Positions 37,224 to 46,148 are shown, counted from the stretch's first letter. The stretch: 64,000 nucleotides of DNA from Bacteroidota bacterium (GCA_020444415.1 JAHLLA010000005.1:62001-126000); one strand, 5' to 3'. The notes: generated from the letters alone by a model not told the origin. Made by a program: numbers and translations.

Positions 37224-38906
37224 TTAAACTGATTTTGATTTTAAATAAGCAAAGTAGCCCTTTAATATATTACCGTTTTTCACGGCCGGTGTAAAAATCT
37301 CCAGCACAGCGGGTGCTTTTTGATCAGCCAAAAAATTGGTAAATGATACCCTAAGTTGATCCATATTTTCAGCATTGTAATAATTCAAACCGAAAGCTTT
37401 TGCAATTTTCTCCGCTTTCCAATTATGTTTGGCTTCAAAAAACTTTTCCAGATGACCTGATTGGGCAGGCCCATCAATAAACCTGAAAATACCACCTCCG
37501 GAATTATTGATTACGATGATCTTCAGGTTAGGCTTCAAATAATGGTTCATTAATGCGTTTGAGTCATATAGAAATCCCAGGTCGCCGGTGATCAATACAT
37601 GCAGGTTTTTATTTGAGTAAGCGTTTCCTGCTGCTGTCGAAACTTGCCCGTCAATACCGCTTACACCACGGTTGGAGAAATACGCAAACTTTTTTTGGCT
37701 GCCGAACAATTGTGAATAACGCACAGGAGTGCTGTTGCCAAGGTGGAGATTCGTTTGGTTGGGTAAATGTTTCAGGAGAAAATCAAATACCTGCAGATCG
37801 GAATAAGGAATTGTACCCAGGTATTTATTTTTACGCTGGACCAGCAATTCTTTTCTTTGTCGCCATGTATTAAAAAAGGTGGATGAACTTTCGGGCAATA
37901 CCTTTAGTAGTTCACTAAAGACTTGTTTAGGATTTGCCGCTACAGTTCGCTTTAACCTGAAATAAGTATCCATTGGTTCACCTGAAGGTGAAATATGCCA
38001 GTGTTCTTTCGGTGGATGATCACGCAAAAACTTTTTGACCATTTTGGAGACTACCTGACCGCCAAAAGTAAGTAGCACCTCAGGTTGGAAGTTCGATGCT
38101 TCATTTGCTTCAATCGTAGAAATTACATTGTCAATACAATCAATAAACCTGTCATCATGCATATTTGAAGTGGTCTCACTCAATACCACCACATTTTTGG
38201 CAACGATAGTGGAAAGCAGCGTATTAAATTCTTCATCTTTTTGCTGCTGACCCGCGATGATAAGGATGTTATCGTATTTTCTGAAAACACCTGCCAACTC
38301 ACTGATATATTGCTCCGTGTTAACTGGTTCTTTTTCATAATCAACAACTTCGGCTTTTAACAATTCATCAGTCAAGCCATACAATGGTTCACGGAAAGGA
38401 ATATTGATATGCACCGGCCCCGGCTCAGGAAATTGTGTCAGGTTGATGGCTTCGTTGATCATTCTTTCCGTGTTTTTAAATGTCTCTTCGTCTTCAATGT
38501 CAACAGGCAATTCAAAACTGGCTTTGATGTAATTTTTATAAACCTCTTTCTGCCGTATGATCTGTCCGTAACCTCTTTCGATGAGTTCAGGAGGCCTGTC
38601 GGCAGTAAGCACCAACAAAGGAATTTTCTGATAGTAGGCTTCGGCAATAGCGGGTGCATAATTCAATGCCGCGCTTCCTGATGTGCAAGCCACGGCTACT
38701 GCTTTTCCAGATTGTTGGGCCATCCCCAACGCAAAAAAACCGGCACTTCGCTCATCCACAATACTTAAAGCATTCACGCTGGGTTCGCCGGTAAAAGCAA
38801 TCACAATTGGTGCATTGCGTGAACCAGGAGAAATGATAATATCTGAAAGTCCTTTTTTAATAAATAAATCAGCAAGCAGGCTTACATTTTTCTTATCAGA
38901 AGTCAT
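37224..38906 (-). CDS. menD: SEPHCHC synthase (2-oxoglutarate decarboxylase type)
   Basis: A 560-residue ThDP-dependent enzyme joining 2-oxoglutarate and isochorismate. The N-terminal pyrimidine-binding domain has I-I-S-P-G-S-R-N-A-P and the catalytic Glu in V-D-E-R-S-A-G-F-F. The C-terminal pyrophosphate-binding domain has N-R-G-V-S-G-I-D-G and I-T-G-D-L-G-F-L-Y-D. Length is normal. It starts 11 bp after menF and ends 7 bp from the convergent GH18 gene. Confidence 0.96.
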   Translation of the reverse strand: MTSDKKNVSLLADLFIKKGLSDIIISPGSRNAPIVIAFTGEPSVNALSIVDERSAGFFALGMAQQSGKAVAVACTSGSAALNYAPAIAEAYYQKIPLLVLTADRPPELIERGYGQIIRQKEVYKNYIKASFELPVDIEDEETFKNTERMINEAINLTQFPEPGPVHINIPFREPLYGLTDELLKAEVVDYEKEPVNTEQYISELAGVFRKYDNILIIAGQQQKDEEFNTLLSTIVAKNVVVLSETTSNMHDDRFIDCIDNVISTIEANEASNFQPEVLLTFGGQVVSKMVKKFLRDHPPKEHWHISPSGEPMDTYFRLKRTVAANPKQVFSELLKVLPESSSTFFNTWRQRKELLVQRKNKYLGTIPYSDLQVFDFLLKHLPNQTNLHLGNSTPVRYSQLFGSQKKFAYFSNRGVSGIDGQVSTAAGNAYSNKNLHVLITGDLGFLYDSNALMNHYLKPNLKIIVINNSGGGIFRFIDGPAQSGHLEKFFEAKHNWKAEKIAKAFGLNYYNAENMDQLRVSFTNFLADQKAPAVLEIFTPAVKNGNILKGYFAYLKSKSV

Positions 38907-38916
38907 TGGGCAAATG

Positions 38917-40005
38917 TCAGAAATTTTCGGTAATTGATAACAAGGTTTTGGATTTATGTACCGTTTCGTCCCACTCCGATTCGGCCACCGAGGATGAAGT
39001 CAATCCGCCTCCTACAAAAATGTGCATTTTTGAGCTGTCAAACTCGGCGCAACGTAGGTTTACAAACAGATCGGAGTGGCCGTTCATTTGCCAGGACCCT
39101 AGAAATCCGGCATAAAATTTCCGGTCGTGGTCTTCTATTTCCATGATGTATTCAAAAGCTTCCTGTTGAGGAAGTCCGCAAACTGCCGGTGTGGGGTGTA
39201 GACTATTGATAAGCTTCCCAGCCTTATCTTTTATGTCGCTTGTTGGTATCTGGAATGCTGACGATAAATGCGCCACATTACCAGCCAGTACTGTTTCCGG
39301 ACCTTTAAACGAATAGTTCATAATACCAAGCTTTTCCAATTGGTACACAATGAAATCAGTTACAATAGCCTGCTCGCGCCGTTCTTTCAATGTCCATTTT
39401 ATGCCATTAGCAGGTTTCGTTCCGGCCAACGCAACGGTTTGTGCTTCATCGTCAATTATTCTTAAAAAAGTTTCAGGTGTGGCTCCTAACCATGAACCTA
39501 TTGAAGGCAGGTGAAATACATAATTGAAAGAATGTGAATAACGCGCATTTAAAATACTGAATGCAAGGCCCGGATCAAATGTCTGCTTCAGTTTCTTTTC
39601 TATTACCCGTGACAAAACCAATTTTTGCAGCTTGTTTTTCTTCAAATCTTTGAGAACTGTTTCGGCTTTTTCAAGGTAGGTTTCTTTTATCCAGGTAGGA
39701 TTGCTCAGTGTTCGGGATTTGGCATGATCTTGAACTGATGGCAGTTTCTTTATCTCGTCGAGTTTGGCATGTGAATTTAATATGAGATCAGGTTTTAAAA
39801 TAGATGCCCTCTTTGTTATTGCACTTTCAAAAGGGGCCATCACAAATCCTGAAACGGATTCTATATCTTCTATATTGAATTCTTCAATTTCCGTTGAATA
39901 CTGCACAAATATGACGACCTCCTGTTGTTCAGGAAGCCTGTAAACCACAAATGGCAGCCCTTTTGACCAGAGAATCCGAATTATTTCTTTCAAATTGTCT
40001 TGCAT
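38917..40005 (-). CDS. menF: Isochorismate synthase
   Basis: A 362-residue chorismate-utilising enzyme making isochorismate, the first step to menaquinone. The C-terminal chorismate-binding domain is present (V-A-L-A-G-T-K-P-A-N-G, then E-R-R-E-Q-A-I-V, H-P-T-P-A-V-C-G-L-P, and Y-A-G-F-L-G-S-W). It could in principle be a salicylate/siderophore-type enzyme, but the position just before menD makes menaquinone synthesis the likely role. It is 15 bp after the upstream aminotransferase-like gene. Confidence 0.94.
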   Translation of the reverse strand: MQDNLKEIIRILWSKGLPFVVYRLPEQQEVVIFVQYSTEIEEFNIEDIESVSGFVMAPFESAITKRASILKPDLILNSHAKLDEIKKLPSVQDHAKSRTLSNPTWIKETYLEKAETVLKDLKKNKLQKLVLSRVIEKKLKQTFDPGLAFSILNARYSHSFNYVFHLPSIGSWLGATPETFLRIIDDEAQTVALAGTKPANGIKWTLKERREQAIVTDFIVYQLEKLGIMNYSFKGPETVLAGNVAHLSSAFQIPTSDIKDKAGKLINSLHPTPAVCGLPQQEAFEYIMEIEDHDRKFYAGFLGSWQMNGHSDLFVNLRCAEFDSSKMHIFVGGGLTSSSVAESEWDETVHKSKTLLSITENF

Positions 40006-40019
40006 GAATCACAAATCAT

Positions 40020-41249
40020 TTATAATATATGATCCAATACTTTGATCAATGCTTTGACTTCCTCAATCGTATTGTAATGCACCATGCTTACCCTGATAAC
40101 ACCATCCTGCTCCAGAAGCCCAAGTGATTCGATTAATCGTCTTGCATAAAAATCGCCGTAGCGGATGGCCAATTTGTGTTTGTCAACTTCAATAGGAATT
40201 GCACTGCTTTTTACACCATCAACTAAAAAGGAAACCGTTGGTACTCTTATGTTTTTTGAAGATGAGGTTTCGCCGATGATCTTTACATTCTTTTTCGTCG
40301 ACAGAAAATCCAGTAAAAGGCGCGCCAATTTTTCTTCCTGCTCCGCAAAAAGAGCAAAAACAGCCTTCATCTTCTTGCTAAAACTGGCTTCTTCATCCCA
40401 GTGATGTTTATAAACTCCTTCCAAATAATCCATCACACCGAGCAAACTATAACTCAACTCATAATTGACATTGCCGGGTTGCAGTTTGTAAGGAATGTCA
40501 TCTTCACCAATAAAAAAATGATTGATGCCCGGCAATTCCTTAAAATGCGATTTTTTTCCATAAAGCAGCGAATAATGCGGGCCATATACTTTGTAGAAGC
40601 TAAACACGAGATAGTCCACATTCAAGTCAGTTACATCTATTTGACGGTGCGGGGCAAAAGCCACAGCATCAACACAAACCTTTGCACCTCTCTCATGCAC
40701 GAAACCCGTTATTTCTTTAACAGGATTAATGGTGCCCAGAATATTGGAAGCATATGGAAAAGCAACCAGTTTTGTTTTGGGTGACATGAGTTTTCCAAGT
40801 TCATCCAGTTCGAGCCTGAAATTTTGTTGGTTGATCTTCCATGTCTTAACCTTGATCCCTTTCTTTGCCAGGTTGATCCATGGACCCACATTTGCTTCAT
40901 GATCACTATCCGTTATAATCACCTCATCGCCAGGCTGAAGCGTATTTTCCATCGACCTCGACAGGTTCTGCAGAAGCATAGTTGTTGAGGGCCCTAACAT
41001 GATTTCTTCCGGAGAGCCGGCATTCAAATATTTCGCCATTTTTCTTTGCGATTCAACAATCCTTTCACCCGAGATAACAGATGTTTCATAGCTTGCTCCC
41101 AGTTGCACATTTGTATTCAGGAGATAATCGGTCAGCCGATCTGCCACCTGAAGGGCTACCTGTGAGCCTCCTGCATTGTCAAAATGAGCCCAATTTGTGT
41201 TTAAACCCGGAAATTGTTGCCTGATAAATGGTATATCTAATGACGTCAT
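40020..41249 (-). CDS. Class V aminotransferase, cysteine desulfurase-like (VC1184 type)
   Basis: A 409-residue PLP enzyme of the aminotransferase class V fold. The PLP lysine is in F-S-F-Y-K-V-Y-G-P-H, with V-D-A-V-A-F-A-P-H and D-S-D-H-E-A-N upstream. The C-terminal region carries R-Y-G-D-F-Y-A-R-R in place of the catalytic-cysteine loop of IscS/SufS; the only Cys is in K-V-C-V-D-A, so persulfide chemistry is unlikely. The subfamily is often labelled cysteine desulfurase-like, with unknown true substrate. It is 15 bp upstream of menF in the same direction, probably the first gene of that unit. Confidence 0.85.
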   Translation of the reverse strand: MTSLDIPFIRQQFPGLNTNWAHFDNAGGSQVALQVADRLTDYLLNTNVQLGASYETSVISGERIVESQRKMAKYLNAGSPEEIMLGPSTTMLLQNLSRSMENTLQPGDEVIITDSDHEANVGPWINLAKKGIKVKTWKINQQNFRLELDELGKLMSPKTKLVAFPYASNILGTINPVKEITGFVHERGAKVCVDAVAFAPHRQIDVTDLNVDYLVFSFYKVYGPHYSLLYGKKSHFKELPGINHFFIGEDDIPYKLQPGNVNYELSYSLLGVMDYLEGVYKHHWDEEASFSKKMKAVFALFAEQEEKLARLLLDFLSTKKNVKIIGETSSSKNIRVPTVSFLVDGVKSSAIPIEVDKHKLAIRYGDFYARRLIESLGLLEQDGVIRVSMVHYNTIEEVKALIKVLDHIL

Positions 41250-41424
41250 ATGTTGCTATTTTTAATGAACCACGAAGTTAAACATAAACCGCATTCATAT
41301 AGTCAGGTGATTTGCAATTGTGCAATAAAGAGTTCTGTAAAAATTTTTTTTCCATTTTTTTCTTTTGTTTAAACAATTTTTGTTTTCTTCGTAATGTTGG
41401 TAATAAATAATTCGTTTTTATACA

Positions 41425-41481
41425 ATGAATAGACCAACAGGCGAAAGATTAAAAAGAATACCTAAAACCACTCAATTATGA
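41425..41481 (+). CDS. 18-codon upstream ORF overlapping the next start
   Basis: ATG at 41425 opens a basic peptide (M-N-R-P-T-G-E-R-L-K-R-I-P-K-T-T-Q-L) whose TGA stop shares ATGA with the start of the acidic protein gene. The arrangement suggests translational coupling or a regulatory leader peptide. It is too short to support on composition alone. Confidence 0.45.
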   Translation: MNRPTGERLKRIPKTTQL

Positions 41482-41825
41482 GCAATGACAAAAAAAGGGT
41501 CATCAAAGATTTTGATAAACTTGACGATCAAATTCAGGAACAGATAAAACTTGTGTATCCTGAAGGGTTCGATCAAAATCTGATTCACTTCACCAATAAG
41601 GATGGCAATTTGGTCAGCGCCTTACCTTTTGAAACGGACGAAATTTATTACCTGGTGAGAATGACCGTTAAAGAAGCACGCGCTATCATAAGTGATGATG
41701 ATGATTATGACGATGACGGCTATCTTAAGGAAGATAGCAAAGAAGCGTTTGAAGACAAGTACGCTGATATTGATTACATGGCTGAAAATATTGAAAACCG
41801 GGATAATGACGACGACGATGATTAA
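41478..41825 (+). CDS. Small acidic protein of unknown function
   Basis: A 115-residue cytoplasmic protein with no signal or membrane segment. The N-terminal ~70 residues look folded and conserved-like (V-I-K-D-F-D-K-L, Y-P-E-G-F, H-F-T-N-K-D-G-N, A-L-P-F-E-T-D-E-I-Y-Y-L-V-R-M). The C-terminal 40 residues are mostly Asp and Glu, ending in a six-residue D-N-D-D-D-D-D tract. I recall similar Bacteroidota proteins with uninformative or mistaken labels. It overlaps the convergent thioesterase gene by 4 bp (41822-41825), and a short ORF overlaps its start. Confidence 0.85.
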   Translation: MSNDKKRVIKDFDKLDDQIQEQIKLVYPEGFDQNLIHFTNKDGNLVSALPFETDEIYYLVRMTVKEARAIISDDDDYDDDGYLKEDSKEAFEDKYADIDYMAENIENRDNDDDDD

Positions 41826-42247
41826 TCCATCGCTTTTTTCAATATAATAAAGTTCGTCAACCTGCAGGTTGAAAGCAGTTTTCCTTCTTCATTTCTGATA
41901 TCTATATTCCACACGTGCGTGTTGATACCCTTATGAATCAAATTTCCTTCGGCATAAACCCATCCTGAACTGGCCGTGCCCACATGATTGGCACTCACCT
42001 GTGCGCCCCGCACTGCATATTTTTCTAGATCAACCATAATGGCTGAACCGAGCCCGGCGACGGTTTCGGCTAATGCCAGGTTGGCACCGCCATGAAGTAT
42101 GCCATTGGGTTGTTTGGTGGCATCATTTACCGGCATCCTTGCTTTCAGGTAGCCTTCTCCAGCCTCCAGGTATTCAACACCCATCACTTCCATCATTGTA
42201 TTTTTATTCAGGGCGTTTAATTGTTCAGTTGTTGAATTCTTATCCAT
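41822..42247 (-). CDS. menI: Hotdog-fold thioesterase, candidate DHNA-CoA hydrolase
   Basis: A 141-residue hotdog thioesterase of the 4HBT/PaaI group. The sequence closely follows the pattern of E. coli YdiI: M-P-V-x-x-x-T-K-Q-P near 39-47, I-L-H-G-G-A with the catalytic-type Glu61 in L-A-E-T, then S-A-N-H-V, and H-V-W-N-I-D-I. YdiI hydrolyses DHNA-CoA in menaquinone synthesis. The location next to the men genes, with MenB and MenA encoded here but no other thioesterase, supports that role. A general acyl-CoA thioesterase remains possible. Confidence 0.8.
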   Translation of the reverse strand: MDKNSTTEQLNALNKNTMMEVMGVEYLEAGEGYLKARMPVNDATKQPNGILHGGANLALAETVAGLGSAIMVDLEKYAVRGAQVSANHVGTASSGWVYAEGNLIHKGINTHVWNIDIRNEEGKLLSTCRLTNFIILKKAMD

Positions 42248-42350
42248 TATTTAATTTTTACACGTATTGTTTTTTTAAACTCTTTCTTTCAGAACCAATT
42301 CTTGACTGCTCCTGAAGGCATCGTGGGGAAATGTTTCCTGCACCTTTTTC

Positions 42351-43889
42351 TCACATCCCCCAGCTTTCCCTGTCAAGACTACGATATTGTATAGCTTCCG
42401 CCAGGTGCTCGGTGCCGATATCCTGTGCATCATCCAGGTCAGCAATGGTACGTGCCACCTTGATGATTCGGTCGTAAGCCCGTGCCGATAAATTCAGCTT
42501 TTCCATGGCATTTTTTAATAAAGTATTTGCCTGGACATTCAGCCTACCATATGTTCCCAGGTCTTTTGTCGACATCTGTGCATTGGCATATATTTTATCA
42601 TGGTCTTTAAAACGCTCCTGTTGGATTTTTCGCGCTTTCATAACCCTTTCCCTTACAAATTCACTTTTTTCTCCTGCCGGGGCATCAGCCAGATCCGTAA
42701 ATGGCACTGGTGTTACTTCCACATGCAGGTCGATACGGTCCATCAAAGGCCCGGAAATTTTGTTCAGATAACTTTTCACGATACCGGGCGAACACACGCA
42801 ATCTTTTTCAGGATGGTTATAATAGCCACACGGGCAAGGATTCATAGAAGCCACCAACATAAAGCTGGCCGGATAATCAACGGTTACGCGTGCCCTGGAA
42901 ATAGTTACCACACGATCTTCCATGGGTTGCCGCATCACTTCCAGCACTGAACGTTTGAATTCGGGCAGTTCATCCAGAAACAGCACCCCGTTCTGCGCCA
43001 GCGATATTTCTCCGGGCTGCGGATAGGTGCCCCCACCGACCAATCCCGCGTCACTAATGGTATGATGGGGTGAACGGTATGGACGGGTAGTGATCAATGA
43101 AGTGCCACTTTGTAAGGCTCCCACCACTGAATGGATTTTTGTTGTTTCGAGTGCTTCTTCCAGCGTTAATGGTGGAAGTATGGAGGGCAAGCGTTTGGCC
43201 AGCATGGTTTTGCCTGATCCGGGTGGGCCGATCATGATCACATTATGTCCGCCTGCTGCCGCGATTTCCAAAGCTCTTTTTATATTTTCCTGTCCCTTTA
43301 CATCTTCAAAGTCGAAACTATACTGGTTCAGGGTTTTGATCAGTTTGTCATGCACATCCACCATCACCTTATCGGGTGTTTCTCTTTGCTCCAAAAAAGC
43401 AATTACATCCAATATATGTTCAAATCCATACACATCCAAACCTGCCACTATCGCTGCTTCGGCTGCATTTTCCTTTGGTAAAAGCAAGCCTTTCATACCG
43501 GCTTCCTTTGCTTTCAAAGCCATCGGCAGGGCGCCTTTTACGGGGTTCAGTCCGCCATCAAGCGATAATTCGCCCATCAGCATATAATCACCCAGCATAT
43601 CACTTTCAATTTGTTCTGAAGCCGCCAGAATGGCAATACCAATAGGCAGGTCGTATGCCGAGCCTTCTTTTTTAATATCAGCAGGCGCCATGTTGATCGT
43701 CACCCTTCTTTTCGGAAATTTGTAACCAATATTCGACAAGGCAGCTACCAGCCGGTGGTGACTTTCTTTGATGGCATTGTCAGGCAAACCCACCAGGTAA
43801 AACTTTTGGCCCTGGCTGACATTTACCTCAATGGTGATCAATAGGGCATCAATACCATGAATTGCACTGCCAAAGGTTTTAACGAGCAT
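42351..43889 (-). CDS. comM: YifB/ComM family Mg-chelatase-like AAA+ ATPase
   Basis: A 512-residue AAA+ protein. The N-terminal Lon-like/ChlI-like domain (to about 180) precedes the ATPase with Walker A G-P-P-G-S-G-K-T-M-L-A near residue 220, Walker B G-V-L-F-L-D-E-L, and the C-terminal lid domain with L-S-A-R-A-Y-D-R-I. A zinc-like C-P-C-G-x-Y, then C-V-C segment lies near 355-370. ComM in Vibrio is a branch-migration helicase in natural transformation; broader family members have unknown roles. Single gene. Confidence 0.93.
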   Translation of the reverse strand: MLVKTFGSAIHGIDALLITIEVNVSQGQKFYLVGLPDNAIKESHHRLVAALSNIGYKFPKRRVTINMAPADIKKEGSAYDLPIGIAILAASEQIESDMLGDYMLMGELSLDGGLNPVKGALPMALKAKEAGMKGLLLPKENAAEAAIVAGLDVYGFEHILDVIAFLEQRETPDKVMVDVHDKLIKTLNQYSFDFEDVKGQENIKRALEIAAAGGHNVIMIGPPGSGKTMLAKRLPSILPPLTLEEALETTKIHSVVGALQSGTSLITTRPYRSPHHTISDAGLVGGGTYPQPGEISLAQNGVLFLDELPEFKRSVLEVMRQPMEDRVVTISRARVTVDYPASFMLVASMNPCPCGYYNHPEKDCVCSPGIVKSYLNKISGPLMDRIDLHVEVTPVPFTDLADAPAGEKSEFVRERVMKARKIQQERFKDHDKIYANAQMSTKDLGTYGRLNVQANTLLKNAMEKLNLSARAYDRIIKVARTIADLDDAQDIGTEHLAEAIQYRSLDRESWGM

Positions 43890-44033
43890 AGAATAAACTG
43901 CTTAGATTTATGGTAACAAATGTATGAAAAATCGTTTGATGGAAGGTGTATGATGTATAGCGCTTTAAGCTGTGTCAGATGCTAAATCGGTGTTGATTAT
44001 CATTTCAAGGCTGCCAGATTTCATTTCTGATAA

Positions 44034-44070
44034 AATTAATCCAATCGACAATCAACCGACTGGGTTAATT
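44034..44070. promoter_or_regulatory. Imperfect inverted repeat upstream of hutU, possible operator
   Basis: AATTAATCCA (44034-44043) and TGGGTTAATT (44061-44070) match as inverted repeats at 9 of 10 positions with a 17-nt spacer. The right arm ends 4 bp before the -7 box, so a bound regulator could block the promoter. Confidence 0.45.
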
Positions 44071-44074
44071 GTTA

Positions 44075-44082
44075 TAATTTTG
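44075..44082 (+). promoter_or_regulatory. Putative -7 box of hutU promoter
   Basis: TAATTTTG matches TAnnTTTG and lies 33 bp before the hutU ATG. The -33 region has no TTTG and is covered by an inverted repeat. Confidence 0.5.
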
Positions 44083-44115
44083 TAAGTTCATTTTCAATCA
44101 ATCAAATGTTATAAA

Positions 44116-46122
44116 ATGGATTTTAAAAAAGCAGTTCTGCAGGGCATCCCGGAAGAACTTCCTGATAAAAAAAAGTATGACGAAAGCGTGAGTCATGCAC
44201 CCAAAAGAAAAGACATCTTATCAACGGAAGAAAAAAAACTGGCACTGAGAAATTCCCTGAGATACTTTCCACAAAAATTCCATGAGCCATTGGCCGAAGA
44301 ATTTGCTGCAGAATTAGAAAAATACGGACGCATTTATATGTACCGTTTTCGCCCGGATTATGAAATGTATGCAAGGCCCATACACGAATATCCCCACAAA
44401 TCTGCCCAGGCAGCAGCCATCATGCTCATGATCACCAATAATTTAGATCCTGCCGTGGCGCAACATCCGCATGAGTTGATCACTTACGGTGGTAATGGTG
44501 CTGTTTTTCAAAACTGGGCACAATACCTGCTGACGATGCAATACCTGGCCACCATGACGGATAAGCAAACACTGGTCATGTATTCAGGCCATCCGTTGGG
44601 TTTATTTCCTTCACACAAAGATGCCCCGCGTGTTGTAGTTACGAACGGTATGGTTATCCCGAACTATTCAAAACAGGACGATTGGGAAAAATTTAATGCA
44701 CTGGGCGTTTCACAATATGGCCAGATGACGGCAGGCTCGTACATGTATATCGGTCCACAGGGTATTGTGCACGGAACCACCATTACGGTGATGAATGCTG
44801 CCCGTAAAGTGGCCGCCAAAGGTGATAATCCATTTAAGGGTAAGCTTTTTGTAACTTCAGGTTTGGGCGGTATGTCAGGGGCCCAGCCCAAAGCAGCAGA
44901 TATCTCTGGCGTAATTTCGGTTACAGCTGAAATAAATCAGGCGGCAGCGAGAAAACGATTTGACCAGGGTTGGGTAAAGGAAATTGTCAGCGATCTTGAT
45001 GAGTTGGTTGAAAGAGTGAAGTTGGCAAAGTCTCAAAATGAAGTGGTATCCATTGCATTTGAGGGCAATATTGTAGATGTTTGGGAAAAATTCGATGAAG
45101 CAGATCTATATGTCGATTTTGGTTCCGACCAGACATCACTGCATAATCCTTGGGCAGGCGGGTATTATCCTGCAGGTATCAGCTTTGAAGAAGCCAATAA
45201 AATGATGGCAGAAGCGCCTGAACTATTCAAAGAAAAAGTGCAGGAATCACTACGTCGACAAGCAAAAGCCATCAACAAACACACAGACAAAGGAACATAC
45301 TTTTTTGATTATGGCAACGCGTTTTTGCTGGAAGCTTCCAGGGCTGGAGCAGATGTGATGAATGCAGACGGTATCCGTTTTAAATATCCTTCCTATGTGC
45401 AGGACATCATGGGGCCTTTGTTTTTTGATTATGGATTCGGGCCTTTCAGGTGGGTGTGTACTTCAGGCAATCCTGATGACCTTTTAACTTCTGATGCTAT
45501 TGCTACTGAAGTGCTGGAAGAAATGATGCAACAATCTGCAGATGATATAAAAAGCCAGATGGATGATAATATCAAATGGATTAAAGGTGCGCAAGAAAAT
45601 GAATTGGTGGTGGGTTCACAAGCCCGTATTTTATATGCCGATGCCGAAGGAAGAATTAAAATTGCGGCAGCGTTTAATAAAGCTATTAAGGAAAGAAAAA
45701 TATCCGCACCGATCGTTTTGGGGCGTGATCATCATGATGTATCGGGCACAGATTCACCTTTCCGTGAAACTTCCAATATTTATGATGGATCGAGCTTTAC
45801 AGCGGATATGGCCATACAGAATGTAATCGGTGATGCTTTCCGGGGTGCCACCTGGGTGTCGATCCATAACGGAGGTGGTGTTGGCTGGGGTGAAGTGATC
45901 AATGGCGGATTCGGGATGCTGCTTGATGGCAGTGCTGATGCTGATCGCAGGCTACGATCCATGCTTTTCTGGGATGTGAACAATGGCATTTCCAGAAGGA
46001 GTTGGGCTCGAAATGAAGGTGCCATGACTGCTATTAAAAGAGCCATGAAGGAAACACCTGAATTGAAAGTGACCTTGCCAAACCTGGCTGATGACAACTT
46101 GATAAACGGATTGTTTAAATAA
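44116..46122 (+). CDS. hutU: Urocanate hydratase
   Basis: A 668-residue NAD+-dependent enzyme converting urocanate to imidazolone propionate in histidine degradation. Motifs are Y-G-G-N-G-A-V-F-Q-N-W, F-V-T-S-G-L-G-G-M-S-G-A-Q, the R-D-H-H-D region and H-N-G-G-G-V-G-W-G-E-V-I-N near the C-terminus. It is about 110 residues longer than the proteobacterial form, a length typical of the large type in Bacteroidota. HutH, HutI and FtcD are not nearby, so the pathway genes are dispersed. Transcribed alone. Confidence 0.95.
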   Translation: MDFKKAVLQGIPEELPDKKKYDESVSHAPKRKDILSTEEKKLALRNSLRYFPQKFHEPLAEEFAAELEKYGRIYMYRFRPDYEMYARPIHEYPHKSAQAAAIMLMITNNLDPAVAQHPHELITYGGNGAVFQNWAQYLLTMQYLATMTDKQTLVMYSGHPLGLFPSHKDAPRVVVTNGMVIPNYSKQDDWEKFNALGVSQYGQMTAGSYMYIGPQGIVHGTTITVMNAARKVAAKGDNPFKGKLFVTSGLGGMSGAQPKAADISGVISVTAEINQAAARKRFDQGWVKEIVSDLDELVERVKLAKSQNEVVSIAFEGNIVDVWEKFDEADLYVDFGSDQTSLHNPWAGGYYPAGISFEEANKMMAEAPELFKEKVQESLRRQAKAINKHTDKGTYFFDYGNAFLLEASRAGADVMNADGIRFKYPSYVQDIMGPLFFDYGFGPFRWVCTSGNPDDLLTSDAIATEVLEEMMQQSADDIKSQMDDNIKWIKGAQENELVVGSQARILYADAEGRIKIAAAFNKAIKERKISAPIVLGRDHHDVSGTDSPFRETSNIYDGSSFTADMAIQNVIGDAFRGATWVSIHNGGGVGWGEVINGGFGMLLDGSADADRRLRSMLFWDVNNGISRRSWARNEGAMTAIKRAMKETPELKVTLPNLADDNLINGLFK

Positions 46123-46148
46123 AAAAAGGCGCATTAGCGCCTTTTTTT
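46121..46148. terminator. Bidirectional intrinsic terminator between hutU and Omp28-like gene
   Basis: A 6-bp stem AGGCGC/GCGCCT (46127-46132 with 46137-46142, loop ATTA) is flanked by a seven-base A run on the left and a T run on the right, so it can end both convergent transcripts. Confidence 0.9.

Noticed and set aside
41478-41825. DNA primase label for the acidic protein
   Set aside because: I recall homologues carrying this label, but the 115-residue sequence shows no primase or zinc-finger motif.
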